A stretch of DNA of 64,000 bases. Source: Sternotherus odoratus. Its lineage: Eukaryota > Chordata > Testudines > Kinosternidae. Every line of letters starts with the position of its first letter. Position 1 is the stretch's first letter. The notes below the pieces were generated by a model. That model was not told the origin of the DNA. It saw only the letters and a list, made by a program, of their open reading frames with translations, and did no database searches. Positions 1 to 10,265 of the stretch are shown piece by piece. The stretch spans positions 136,451,259 through 136,515,258 of the forward strand of contig JAVMKO010000003.1 in NCBI GenBank assembly GCA_032164245.1, read 5' to 3'. Position numbers and translations under genes: made by a program.

Positions 1-109
1 AAGTTTGTGGGGTCAAATATAGTAACTGATACTTTTATAGAAAATGTGATTTTATTTTATTTTTACTTAAAGTAAGCTGTGGCCAACCTGGAAAAGTTGA
101 GAAACACTG
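1..109. mobile_element. hAT-type element, right end only
   Basis: The sequence ends with a terminal motif AGTTGAGAAACACTG at 95-109, the usual right end of hAT-type elements in this window. The left end lies before position 1. Confidence 0.4.
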
Positions 110-536
110 CTCTGAACTAATCTTTTCAATTTTTCCTCATTTGGAAGTCTCTAAACATTTGAAAACCCCTGAAGTAAGAGATATTTACAGCCAACACAGG
201 AAATTATCCAACATGCAGGCATTACAGTCCACTCATCTCAACAAATTAAATAAGAAAAATGTTAACCAAACTAAAAGTAATCAACAAAAAAACACAGCAA
301 GAAGTCTCTAAGCAAAAATAGCTGAAGGTCTCCATCATGGTACAATTTAATATCAAATAATCCCTAGCACAGAACAGTGAATAGAAGAATAGCTTCCAGC
401 CAATAAAGTTATTAATAAATACACTCAAGAGAGAAAGGTCAAAGCTTGAAACAGAAAGCCTACAGAATGAATGGAATCAGTGTCATGAAAACACCCTTGA
501 GTTACAGCCACAGCTACTCCTAAACTTCTCCATGTA

Positions 537-725
537 ACATTGAATCATAGAAATGGAAGGAACCTCGAGAGGTCATCTAGTCCAGTCCCCTGCACTCATG
601 GCAGGACTATGTATTATCTAGACCATCTCTGGCAGGTATTTGTCCTTAAAGGTACTTGCCCTTAAAAATCTGCAATGATGAAGATTCTACAACTTCCCTA
701 GGCAATTTATTCCAGTGCTTAGCCA
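537..725 (-). mobile_element. CR1 LINE 3' fragment
   Basis: It reads TGAATCATAGAAATGGAAGG and then AGGTCATCTAGTCCAGTCCC, the reverse complement of the well-known CR1 3' region. It is old and diverged, and has no coding capacity. Confidence 0.7.
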
Positions 726-734
726 TCCTGATCA

Positions 735-860
735 GGGTGGATAAAAATCAATGACTTTTTTTTTATTTAAATCAGATTTTTTTAAATTTAAATTGGATTT
801 TTTTGGATAGGTTTTTTCCTCAAAAAGCATTTTATCTAAAGATAAATTATAACTCAAAGA
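735..860. repeat. T/A-rich repeat with TTTAAATC motifs
   Basis: GGGTGGATAAAAATCAATGA is followed by repeated TTTAAATC and GATTTTTTT units and then CCTCAAAAAGCATTTTATC. It resembles a known type of amniote DNA-element end. Both element boundaries are uncertain. Confidence 0.35.
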
Positions 861-918
861 TATCTCATCATGGAATGGAGATTATAAATTCTAATTTTAT
901 AGTATGACAATATATTCA

Positions 919-2153
919 GAGGTAACAAAGAGTCCTGTGGCACCTAAAAGACTAACTATAAAGTTTTGGAGCATAAGCTTTCGTGGGCTAATACCCACTT
1001 CATCGGATGCAAGCAGTGGAAGTGTCCAGGGGCAGGTATAGCTAAGTAGGTAAGAACCAGGTAGGAGATAACAAGGTTAGTCCAATCAGGCTGAACCAGC
1101 TTGTTAACTCAAATCAGGCTCTCTCAAAACTACAATACCCACACAAGGAAATAAGGACACAGATCAACAGAGCCAGAATGTAGCCAGAAGCCTGCTGCTG
1201 CAAGACAAGCCCAAGAAAGAAAACAATAGAACATCACTGGCCATCACCTACAGTCCTCAGTTAAAACCTCTCCAACTCATCATCAGTGATCTACAACCCA
1301 TCCTGGACAATAATCCCTCACGTTCATAGGCTTTGGGAGGAAGGCCAGTCCTGGCACACAGACAACCTGCCAACCTTAAGCAGATTCTCACCAGCAACAG
1401 CACACCGTGCCATAATAACTCCAACTCAGGAACCAATCCATGCAACAAACCTCGATGCCAACTCTGCCCACATATCTACACCAGCAACACCATCACAGGA
1501 CCTAACCAGATTAGCCACACCATCACTGGATCATTCACCTGCACATCTACCAATGTAATATATGCCATCATGTGCCAGCAATGTCCCTCTGCTATGTACA
1601 TCGACCAAACTGGACAGTCCCTATGAAAAAGGATAAATGGACACAAATCAGATATCAGGAATGGCAATATACAAAAACCTGTAGGAGAACACTTCAATCT
1701 GCCTGGACACACAATTACAAATTTAAAAGTCACCATACTGCAGCAAAAAAACTTCAAGACCAGACTGCAAAGAGAAACTGCAGAGCTGCAAGTTTGATAC
1801 AATCAATCTAGGATTGAACAAGGAAGGATCTTGAATGGCTTGCTAATTACAAAAACAGCTTCTCCTCTCTCCAAGTTCACACGTCCAATTCAGCTGCTAG
1901 AAGAAACCCCACCCTCTCTGATTTGAGTTAACAAGTTGGTTCAGCCTGATTGGACTAACCTTGTTACCTCCTACCTGGTTCTTGGCTACTTATCTATACC
2001 TGCCTCTGGACACTTCCACTGCTTGCATCTGACAAAGTGGGTATTAGCCCACGAAAGCTTATGCTTCAAAACTTTATAGTTAGTCTTTAAGGTGCCACAG
2101 GACTCTTTGTTACCTCTGCTATTCCAGACTAACACGGTTACCTCTCTGATTCT
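919..2153 (+). mobile_element. Penelope-like element (PLE) copy 1 with inverted 3'-end arm and 14-bp TSD
   Basis: The element is flanked by a perfect 14-bp duplication, TGACAATATATTCA, at 905-918 and 2154-2167. The interior reads on the plus strand and encodes the C-terminal part of a PLE protein. It includes the GIY-YIG endonuclease start (VIYAIMCQQCPSAMYIDQTG at about 1557-1616), after which a TGA follows QSL. The first ~220 bp (919-1140) are an inverted near-copy of its own 3' end (about 1913-2130), so the element is closed by inverted arms. The reverse-transcriptase region is missing. PLEs are known for such partial inverted duplications. Confidence 0.85.
1333..1790 (+). pseudogene. PLE C-terminal region with GIY-YIG endonuclease, broken
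   Basis: The frame 1333-1626 holds a Cys-rich CQLCPHIY motif and VIYAIMCQQC...AMYIDQTGQSL, the conserved start of the PLE GIY-YIG endonuclease. In the usual GxYIGQTG motif this copy has D for G (MYIDQTG). A stop follows QSL. Homology continues in the same frame through a GHKSDI-like and an EHFNLPGH-like segment to about 1790. It is non-functional. Confidence 0.75.
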
Positions 2154-2167
2154 TGACAATATATTCA

Positions 2168-2984
2168 TGTAGTATTTAAGAAAAGTTTTGTAAACGAGTT
2201 CCAATAGTTCATGGATTAGGGACCCAACCTTATGGAGTTCCACAGGCTTCTGTATAGATTATTTTTTAGGTTAATCTTTCTATCTACCCAGTGGGACTCA
2301 GTGCTTAGTCTAGAAGATACCAGCAGAGGGGCTTAGTTTTGCAGTTCTCAAATTGTGGATGTGTGTCTCCAGAGGTAACATGCTTGTTAATAGCAAAAAT
2401 GTTTTTAAACAAATAAATACTATATAGAGAGGACAAATAACAGACCTCAAATCTATTGTCCCTCTGCAAATTTGTGTACACAGAGTCAATCCCTCACCTC
2501 TCTCTAAAAGTGCAAAGTTTCAAGAAGTTCAATGAACAGAAGATTGTTGGTGGCCGAATAGATCTGGACAAGCAAATGTCCTCTGGAGACAAATGTGAGA
2601 AATGAGGGACATATGCATGTTTTGTTAAAATATTATGTTTGCTGTTGAAGAAAAAAATCCAGAATACTTAACGTTGTTTTAGTTAAATAAATGTCTGTCT
2701 CGTAATGTTCTCCTAATACAGCATGGCAAGAAAATCCTCCAAATATTAATGATTAACTTGTTGAATTGGAGATAGTTCACCTCCCAGTGACTTCATAAAT
2801 ATCTGGTTATTTCATTTACCAAAGGAAATTGAAACAATCATTCGTTTTCTGATATAGCTGTAAAACTAATCTGAAAAGTTTTCAAAATAAATCACTGTTT
2901 AAAAATGTATAGTGTGTACCTCCTAAAAATGAAACCTACATCTATCTCTGAGTTGTGAAGAATATGTATTAAGGCTTGTTACCC
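2168..2984. other. No gene seen
   Basis: AT-rich unique-looking sequence with no splice-bounded frame and no repeat I can name. Confidence 0.5.
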
Positions 2985-3110
2985 TAAAAATGAAAGCTTT
3001 TAGGTTGGTTTGACATGATTTATTCTTGACAAATCCATGCTGACTGTTACTTATCACTTTATTATTTTCCAGATGCTTGCAAATTGATTGTTTAATTATT
3101 TGCTTCATTA
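2985..3110 (-). mobile_element. Old CR1-type LINE fragment (RT region)
   Basis: The minus-strand frame includes HLENNKVISNSQHGFVKNKS and CQTNL. This matches the same block (KLLGKSQHGFCKGKSCLTNL) in the younger CR1 at 8.1-9.6 kb. It is a short decayed remnant. Confidence 0.6.
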
Positions 3111-3157
3111 TCTTTCTGAATACTGAAGTTAAGCTGCCATTGGAGATAAGGATAGAC

Positions 3158-3298
3158 CAGGGGTGGGCAAACTTTTTGGCTCGAGGGCCACATCAGGGTT
3201 CAAAATGTGTGGAGGGCTGGGTAGGGAAGGCTGTCTCTCCCCAAACAGCCTGGCTCCGCCCCCTATCATATAAAGGCCAAGTTTCCTCTCTGCCTCCC
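3158..3298. mobile_element. hAT-type element fragment
   Basis: It opens with CAGGGGTGGGCAAACTTTTT and GAGGGCCACAT, the same terminal motif as the right end at 15270-15293. Its other end is absent. It abuts the next hAT insertion. Confidence 0.5.
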
Positions 3299-3306
3299 TT
3301 CTAGAG

Positions 3307-3644
3307 CAGGGGTCTACAAACTTTATGAGACGAGGGCCATATTAGATTTTTGAAGGGGCTCTGCGGGCTGAAGCGACTGTGAAAAAATTCAATATGTGCA
3401 AATATATGCAAAATCCCCCCCCCCCCCCATTGCTCCGCCGGCCGCTGCCACACCCTTCTCCCTTTACTCCTCTGGCCGCTGCTATGGGGGCACTCACCCG
3501 CCGCACATGGGGCTGTCGGCAGCAGCTTGCGGGGAGGGGGGGGGGGCAGCGGCGGCTTCTCCACGTGCATGCTCAGCTGAAGGGCCAGACAAATTGAAGA
3601 CACAGGCTGGATCCAGCCCCCAGGCCGTATTTTGGAGACCTCTG
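3307..3644. mobile_element. Nonautonomous hAT element, 338 bp
   Basis: Terminal motifs are CAGGGGTCTACAAACTTTAT and the complement of GGAGACCTCTG. It is flanked by an 8-bp duplication with one mismatch: TTCTAGAG at 3299-3306 and TTCCAGAG at 3645-3652. The interior has long C and G runs. It encodes no transposase. Confidence 0.75.
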
Positions 3645-3808
3645 TTCCAGAGGATTGAAAGGGGAGCTAGCTGTAGCCTTCCCAGGTTCAGCATGTAGTG
3701 ATAGGGACAAGGAGTTGTGGAGCAAATGACAGCAATTCCTTGTCCAACAGGTTTGTATTTTCAGGTCCAGGCTTCTATCACAAACAATCTTTAAACATAG
3801 AAGTAGAA

Positions 3809-4944
3809 CAGGGGTCTGCAACCTTTACCACTCAAAGAGCCATTTGGACCCGTTTCCCACAGTAAAGAAAACACTGGGAGCCACAAAACCCTTTTGACAT
3901 TTAAAATGAAATAACACTGCATATAACGTTTTCTTTGCCTTTATGCTATGTATAAACAAACTATAATGTGTTGCATTTAGATCAGGGGTGTCCAAACTTT
4001 TTGGGAAGAGGGCCAGATTTGGTAAGGACGGTGAAGATGTGTGAGGGCCGACCCCCTCCCCCCCCCCTCCGGCCATGCTCTCGCTCTTCTTCCCTCCCCC
4101 TCCCCTCCAGCCGTGCTCTCGCTCTTCTTCCCTCCCTCCCCCCCCTCCGGCCGTGCTCTCGCTCTTCTTCCTCCCCCCCATTCCTCCCCCCCGCTCCGGC
4201 CGTGCTCTCGCTCTTCTTCCCTCCCTCCCCCTTCCTCCCCCCCCCCCTGGCCGTGCTCTCGCTCTTCTTCCCTCCCTCCCCCCCCTCCAGCCGTGCTCTC
4301 GCTCTTCTTCCTCCCCCCCCTTCCTCCCCCCCGCTCCGGCCGTGCTCTCGCTCTTCTTCCCTCCCTCCCCCCCCCTCCGGCCGTGCTCTCGCTCTTCTTC
4401 CTCCCCCCCGCTCCGGCCGTGCTCTCGCTCTTCTTCCTCCCCCCCCGCTCCGGCCGTGCTCTCGCTCTTCTTCCCTCCCTCCCCCCGGCTCCAGCCGTGC
4501 TCTCGCTCTTCTTCCCTCCCTCCCCCCCGCTCCAGCCGTGCTCTCGCTCTTCTTCCTCCCCCCCCCCCGGCCGTGCTTTCACTCCCCCCCTCCCCCAGCT
4601 TGCCTTGCCTTGCCTCCTGCCCCGGCCCCGGCTCGCTCTTATCCGCTGGCTCCGCCGCGCTTCGCCTCCTGCCCCGGCCCGACTCGCACTTCTCCGCCAG
4701 CTCCGCCTCGCCTCGTGCCCCGGCCCCGGCTCCGCCTCCGTTCTTCTCCCCCCCCCCCTGCCGCTCGCCTCTTATTGACCCCGACCCTCTCTTTCGGCTG
4801 CGGCTCCGCGCACTGGTTGGACAGTGCTGGCGGGCCGCATAGAGAACAGTCTGCGGGCCGGTTAAAATTAGAACACACAGGGAGCCGCATCGGAGGAATG
4901 AAAGAGCCGCATGCGGCTCCGGAGCCGCGGGTTGCTGACCCCTG
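3809..4944. mobile_element. Nonautonomous hAT element with internal minisatellite, 1136 bp
   Basis: The ends are CAGGGGTCTGCAACC and the complementary GGTTGCTGACCCCTG. A perfect 8-bp duplication, AAGTAGAA, lies at 3801-3808 and 4945-4952. Inside, at 3983, begins a second hAT-like end (CAGGGGTGTCCAAACTTTTT), so another element probably inserted here; its right end is unclear. Long frames on both strands here are artefacts of the tandem array. Confidence 0.85.
4075..4580 (+). repeat. C/T-rich minisatellite, about 12 copies
   Basis: The core GTGCTCTCGCTCTTCTTCC recurs about twelve times plus one degenerate copy. Copies are separated by variable CCTCC/CCCCC tracts, so the period runs from about 30 to 60 bp. 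Three-frame low-complexity frames (ALALLP, SRSSS and LSLFF repeats) follow from it. Confidence 0.9.
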
Positions 4945-4961
4945 AAGTAGAACATCTATGG

Positions 4962-5356
4962 CAGCAGTTCTCAAACTTATTGAGACCGCGACCCCTTTTC
5001 CTGCGCCGCGTCAGTGCGCCGCGACCACTCCGGTCTGGTGGCCGGCTGCGGTGCGACACCCCCCCCCCCCCCCAATCCCTGCTGCGGGTGGCCGGCTGTG
5101 GCGCGACCCCCCGGTCCCCACTGTGGGCGGGCGGCCGGCTGCGCCCCTGCCCCCTGCCGCGGGCGGGCGGGCGCCCGGCTGTGTCCCGGCCCCCGCCATG
5201 GGCAGGCGGCCGGCTGTGGCGCAACCACACCGGCCCCTGCCACGGGTGGCCGGCCGGCTGCGCCCTGGCCCTCCTCGGCCCCCGCCGCGACTTGCAGTGG
5301 CAGGAGCTCACGACCCCCTGGGGAGTGCTCGGCGACCCCCCGTTTGAGAAACCCTG
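4962..5356. mobile_element. Nonautonomous hAT element, 395 bp
   Basis: The ends CAGCAGTTCTCAAACTTATT and GTTTGAGAAACCCTG are inverted. A perfect 8-bp duplication, ATCTATGG, lies at 4954-4961 and 5357-5364. The interior is GC-rich with GGCCGGCTGYGG repeats. It begins only 17 bp after the previous hAT element. Confidence 0.88.
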
Positions 5357-5364
5357 ATCTATGG

Positions 5365-6054
5365 AGTCAGCACCTATGAAGTCAGCCTTCCAGCAAAAAA
5401 AGATAATGCGTTCAAACTGTTGAATTGAGCTATTAGGGCCAAATTCTCTACTGGTGTAAGTCACTGAGCTGCCCCTGTTTATATCAGTGCTGACTTTGGC
5501 CCAGTGTGACTAGTTCAGCAGTGTAGCTATGTATTACTGTTATGTAAAACAAACCTGTTGCTACTGAACATCCAAGATGATCTGATCTGAACCATTACAA
5601 ATAAACATGATGCCTATATGAATGTGTACGTCCTGTGCAACTCACGCTAGACACAGGAAACTAGGGTGCAGACACACTAATTCCACTTCCGGCTTCAAGT
5701 ATTTGATGCCTGTGTTCTTGCAACTTGCACCAAAGTAAAACAAGCAAAGGAAAAAGTAATCTTTGCAATATAAAGAGCTCTATGGGTTAACTGAATCAAC
5801 TTCCTGCTTAAACTGATGTCTGACCAACACAGTAGGTACTGTATGCTTTAACTTTTTCATGTCAAACAGCTAAACATGCAAGTGAATATATTGTACTATT
5901 ATAATGCAGGCGCACACAAATATATCAGAATATTGTTTTAAAATTAGATGGGGGGTGGATAATAAGAGACACACTTGTGTCAGAAGGGAAACAGACACAA
6001 AACATATCTGTAAATAGACTTTCACTGCGTCACTACAAAAAATGTAAAAAAAAG
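5365..6054. other. No gene seen
   Basis: Unique-looking AT-rich sequence. I recognise neither a repeat nor a coding signal. Confidence 0.45.
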
Positions 6055-6055
6055 A

Positions 6056-6955
6056 GTTACCTATCGTCACTGGTGTTCTCCGAGATGTGTTGCTCATGTC
6101 TATTCCACAGTAGGTGTGTGTGCTTGCCACGTGCAGTGGTGCCGGAAGTTTTTCCCCTAGCAGTATCCTTGGGGGGGGGGGGAGAAGAGCGCCCCTCCCC
6201 CGTGACCCCTGACATTGCGCTGCCCTGGTGCGCTATAAGAGGGGGCCACATGCTCCCCTACCCTCAGTTCCTTCTTGTCAGCCCACTCCGACAGAGGGGA
6301 GGGAGGGCGGGATGTGGAATACACATGAGCAATACATCCCGAAGAACACCAGTGACGAAAGGTAACTGTCTTTTTTCTTCGAGTAATTGCTCATGTTTAT
6401 TCCACAGTAGGTGATTCCAAGTTATATCTGTTGGAGGTGGGTAGGAGTTCACAAGTTCCCAGGACAGAGAACCACCCTGCCAAACCCGGCATCATCCCTG
6501 GTTTGGGAGATAATCACGTAGTGCGAGGTGAAAGTGTGACCCGAAGACCAGGTACCGGGCCACAGTAACCCCTCAGTCCCGCCGGTGCACGCTCCCCAAT
6601 GTGGGGCAGTGCCTGGAGTCCCAGGCCGACAGCACCGAGCCAGAGAGCCTGGCGGGCGCCGAGAGTAATCCACATGGTCCCTGCCCTGGACTGTCATTAC
6701 AGGTACTAGAATAAATGCTAGGGATGAGCTGCAGCAACGCTGGAGCTGTGAAGTTTCAATGCACCTTCACTGGCGGCAAGAAGGACCTGAGGGTAGGGGA
6801 GCGTGCAGCTCCCCTTATAGTGTGCCAGGGCGGTGCCACGTCAGGGGTCGCTCCCCCCACAGGTACTGCTAGGGGAAAAAGTTCCGGCACTGGTGCACGT
6901 GGTGAGCATGCACACCAACTGTGGAATACGCATGAGCAATCACTCGAAGAAGAAT
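6056..6955 (-). mobile_element. Internally deleted DIRS element (mini-DIRS)
   Basis: The outer left arm (6056-6115) is palindromic to 6313-6370. The sequence 6376-6415 (CTTCGAGTAATTGCTCATG and following) is complementary to the right end 6911-6955 (CATGAGCAATCACTCGAAG). This is the terminal-repeat and internal-complementary-region plan of DIRS elements. Only the C-terminus of the tyrosine recombinase (WSSGHTFTSHY, minus strand, about 6449-6560) remains of the coding part. Gag, RT and RNase H are deleted, so the copy is nonautonomous. Confidence 0.75.
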
Positions 6956-7660
6956 AAATTAAACCTCTATATCCACAGCAAACCTACATTTAAAAAAAGG
7001 ATTTGATTTTGAGAAATTTCTACATGCTGTATTAAATAATTAATTTTGACCTTACATTGCAAAAATGGGTTTAAATAGTTATCACTGAACCCATGTCCCA
7101 CATCAGAACTAATCACACAGCTTCAGAACAACTAGATCTTGGTAGCAACACAATAAAGAGGTGCTCGCTGTCACCCCTGCTTTTTGCTTTAGCAACCCAC
7201 ATGCACACCACCATAATATAGGGCAACCTCATCAAAGGCAGGATAAACACACTCCATACACAATATCTTTCGGTTTGCAGACGCTATTTTACAATAGGTT
7301 TCTCACTCTAATAAATCCTTAAACCACACTGTTTTGAAAAAATCTACTATGGGGATTTTTTATTACAAAAAATAAATAAAATTGCCCTAAATCAGGGCAA
7401 TTCCCCGTTAACTAGCACCAGACCAAATGAGGCGATGCACCTTCCATTTATATGGGCCATGTATAATCTAAATTATTTGTTCATAAATATATGCAGAACA
7501 CACAGAAAGACTTGAGTGGAACATGGTACAAGTCAATCAGGGTAATACTACTCCCTAGAATGTTGCCCCTCATGCCAAAAAATTATTGAAACAGGTCAAC
7601 CATTCCTCTCAATCTTCAAACTTGCCAATGTGTGATACCAGCAACAACATGCACCAACTT
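6956..7660. other. No gene seen
   Basis: AT-rich sequence without recognisable coding or repeat boundaries. Confidence 0.4.
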
Positions 7661-7980
7661 CCTCTCTAGCTGGGGGGATGCTTGATGCCCCCCACCCCAG
7701 GCCCATCCCTACTCTACCCCTTCCTCCAAGCCTCCACCCTCCCTCTTATCCCCTCCACACTTCTCCCCCTCCCTTCCAGCACCTCCTAAATGCTGGGGAA
7801 CAACTGTTCCGTGGGGTACAGGTGATGGTGGGACGGAAGAGGAGGAGTTCATCAGTGGGGCTCTGAGCGGGAGGTGCTGGAAGGAAGTGGGAGAGCTTGG
7901 CTGATTTTTTTCCATGCGTGCCCCAGCTCTGGAGCACCCATGGAGTTGGCGCCTATGCCAGCAACCAAAATGCTTGACAA
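7660..7980. repeat. Unclassified GC-rich repeat-like block
   Basis: A C/T-rich to G/A-rich block contains CCACCCCAGGCCCATCCC, GGGTACAGGTGATGG and GGAGCACCCATGGAGTTGG. Its composition is unlike its flanks and suggests an inserted element, but I see neither terminal repeats nor a duplication. Confidence 0.3.
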
Positions 7981-8130
7981 ATGGCCAAAGTGTGGAATTC
8001 CCATATTGTGTGCACCATCAGTGGCACGTGTTTTTAACTTTAAAACCGGTTTCAATGATGTTTTCTCACTAAGTGAATGAAATACATTTTAAAAAGAAAA
8101 CTGGAAAAAACCTAAATCAACCACATGCAA

Positions 8131-9600
8131 CATAAGAACATAAGAACATAAGAACATAAGAACGGCCATACTGGGTCAGACCAAAGGTCCATCTAGCCCA
8201 GCATCCTGTCTACCGACAGTGGCCAATGCCAGGTGCCCCGGAGTGAGTGAACCTAACAGGTATGATCGAGCGATCTCTCTCCTGCCATCCATCACCCCCC
8301 TCTGACAGACAGAGGCTAGGGACACCATTCATTACCCATCCCGGCTAATAGCCATTTATGGACTTAGCCTCCATGAATTTATCCAGCTCTCTTTTAAACC
8401 CTGTTATAGTCCTAGCCTTCACAGCCTCCTCAGGTAAGGAGTTCCACAGGTTGACTGTGCGCTGTGTGAAGAAGAACTTCCTTTTATTTGTTTTAAACCT
8501 GCTGCACGCCAATTTCATTGAATGGCCCCTAGTTCTTCTATTTTGGGAACAAGTAAATAACTTTTCCTTATTCACTTCCTCCACTCCACTCATAATTTTA
8601 TATACCTCTATCATATCCCCCCGTAGTCTCCTCTTTTCCAAGCTAAAAAGTCCTAGCCTCCTTAATCTCTCTTCATATGGGACCCGTTCCAAACCCCTAA
8701 TCATTTTAGTTGCCCTTCTCTGAACCTTTTCTAGTGCCAGTATATCCTTTTTGAGATGAGGAGACCACATTAGTACGCAGTATTCAAGATGTGGGCGCAC
8801 CATGGATTTGTATAAGGGCAATAAGATATTCTCCGACTTATTCTCTATCCCTTTTTTAATGATTCCTAACATCCTGTTTGCTTTTTTGACTGCCGCTGCA
8901 CACTGCGTGGATGCCTTCAGAGAACTATCCACAATGACTCCCAGGTCTTTTTCCTGATTGGTTGTAGCTAAATTAGCCCCCATCATATTGTATGTATAGT
9001 TGGGGTTATTTTTTCCAATGTGCATTACTTTACATTTATCCACATTAAATTTCATTTGCCATTTTGTTGCCCAATCACTTAGTTTAGTGAGATCTTTTTG
9101 AAGTTCTTCACAGTCTGCTTTGGTCCTTACTACTTTGAGCAGTTTAGTATCATCTGCAAACTTTGCCACATCACTGTTTACCCCTTCCTCCAAATCATTT
9201 ATAAATAAGTTGAACAGGATCGGCCCCAGGACTGACCCTTGGGGAACACCACTAGTTACCCCTCTCCATTCTGAAAAAGTTCCATTTATCCCTACCCTTT
9301 GTTCCCTGTCTTTTAACCAGTTTTCAATCCATGAGAGGATCTTCCCTCTTATCCCATGGCAGCTTAATTTACGTAAGAGCCTTTGGTGAGGGACCTTGTC
9401 AAAGGCTTTCTGGAAATCTAAGTACACTATGTCCACCGGATCCCCCTTGTCCACATGTTTGCTGACCCCTTCAAAGAACTCTAATAGATTAGTAAGACAC
9501 GATTTCCCTTTGCAGAAACCATGTTGACTTTTGCCCAACAATTTATGCTCTTCTATGTGTCTGACAATTTTATTCTTTACTATTGTTTCAACCATTAAGT
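8131..9600 (-). mobile_element. CR1 LINE, 5'-truncated, with open RT frame
   Basis: The 3' end (8131-8165) carries the tandem tail unit AACATAAG, typical of reptile CR1. The element reads on the minus strand into a 416-codon open frame at 8345-9595. The 5' end is truncated near 9600 inside the RT gene. The intact frame means this copy is young compared with the other CR1 fragments here. Confidence 0.92.
8345..9595 (-). CDS. CR1 ORF2 fragment: reverse transcriptase, C-terminal half
   Basis: This is an open frame of 416 residues in a 5'-truncated CR1. It shows the RT core in order: SQHGFCKGKSCLTNL near residue 23, VYLDFQKAFDKVPHQRLL near 58 (catalytic D), SGVPQGSVLGPILFNLFIND near 114, and FADDTKLLKV near 144 (catalytic DD). 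The thumb and the CR1 C-terminal region follow (HLEYCVLMWSPHLKKDI, KMIRGLERVPYEERL, RRTRGHSMKL). The N-terminal AP endonuclease and ORF1 are lost, so it cannot move by itself. The listed start is only the first Met in the truncated frame. Confidence 0.9.
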   Translation of the reverse strand: MVETIVKNKIVRHIEEHKLLGKSQHGFCKGKSCLTNLLEFFEGVSKHVDKGDPVDIVYLDFQKAFDKVPHQRLLRKLSCHGIRGKILSWIENWLKDREQRVGINGTFSEWRGVTSGVPQGSVLGPILFNLFINDLEEGVNSDVAKFADDTKLLKVVRTKADCEELQKDLTKLSDWATKWQMKFNVDKCKVMHIGKNNPNYTYNMMGANLATTNQEKDLGVIVDSSLKASTQCAAAVKKANRMLGIIKKGIENKSENILLPLYKSMVRPHLEYCVLMWSPHLKKDILALEKVQRRATKMIRGLERVPYEERLRRLGLFSLEKRRLRGDMIEVYKIMSGVEEVNKEKLFTCSQNRRTRGHSMKLACSRFKTNKRKFFFTQRTVNLWNSLPEEAVKARTITGFKRELDKFMEAKSINGY

Positions 9601-9604
9601 CTGC

Positions 9605-9690
9605 CTATAGGGGTCATCAGCTGGATCTGAATCCTAGATCTTTAGATTCCCAGCACAGACTCTACCACTTGAGCTACAAAAGTAACTGTT
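9605..9690 (-). repeat. tRNA-like sequence (SINE head or tRNA pseudogene)
   Basis: On the minus strand it reads TAGCTCAAGTGGTAGAGTC, an A-box-like motif, and further on GATTCAGATCC, a B-box-like motif. It ends against the truncated CR1. The acceptor-stem pairing is poor, so it is not a functional tRNA. Confidence 0.4.
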
Positions 9691-9691
9691 A

Positions 9692-10115
9692 ACCAGAAGA
9701 ACAGGAGTACTTGTTACACCTTAGAGACTAACAAATTTATTTAAGCATAAACTCTCATAGGCTACATCCCACTTCATCGGATGCATAGAATGGAACATAC
9801 AGAAGGAACATACAGAATGGAACATACACACACACAGAACATGACAAGGTGGAATTCTAAGAGGCTATTTAATTAAGATGAGCTATTATCAGCAGGAGAA
9901 AAAAAAATTGTAGTGATAATCAAGATGGCCCATATCAGACAGCTGACAAGAAGGTGTGAGGATACATAACATGGGGAAATAGATTCAATTTGTGTAATGA
10001 CCCAGCCACTCCCAGTCTCTATTCAAACCTAAATTAATGGTATCCAATTTGCAAATTATTTCCAGTTCAGCAGCTTCTTGTTGGAGTCTCTTTTTGAAGT
10101 TTTTCTCTTTTCTTC
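9692..10115 (-). mobile_element. PLE copy 3, 3'-end fragment
   Basis: The sequence TTGTTACACCTTAGAGACTA through CCCACTTCATCGGATGCA is the reverse complement of the PLE 3' tail at 21975-22060. Farther right, CCAATTTGCAAATTATTTCC to TTTTTGAAGTTTTTCTC corresponds to the end of the PLE coding region at about 21640-21720. It is decayed. Confidence 0.7.
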
Positions 10116-10125
10116 CATACTAGAG

Positions 10126-10265
10126 ACCTGGGTTCTATGCTCAACTCTCTTATCTGTAAAATGGGAAGCTAAATCGTGATTGCCTTTTAGGGTTGGGGTA
10201 TAAGACATTGCTCAGCAGTAAGGGCTGTGAAATACATGGAAGTATAAACAGTCATAAGGGATAAA
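10126..10265. repeat. MIR-type ancient SINE remnant
   Basis: It contains CTTATCTGTAAAATGGG and the surrounding core typical of MIR elements. It is short and diverged. Confidence 0.5.

Noticed and set aside
3825..4955. 376-codon minus-strand frame and several long plus-strand frames
   Set aside because: They are translations of the C/T-rich minisatellite in a hAT element; low-complexity repeats appear in every frame.
8358..8723. 121-codon plus-strand frame
   Set aside because: It is the antisense shadow of the CR1 reverse transcriptase.
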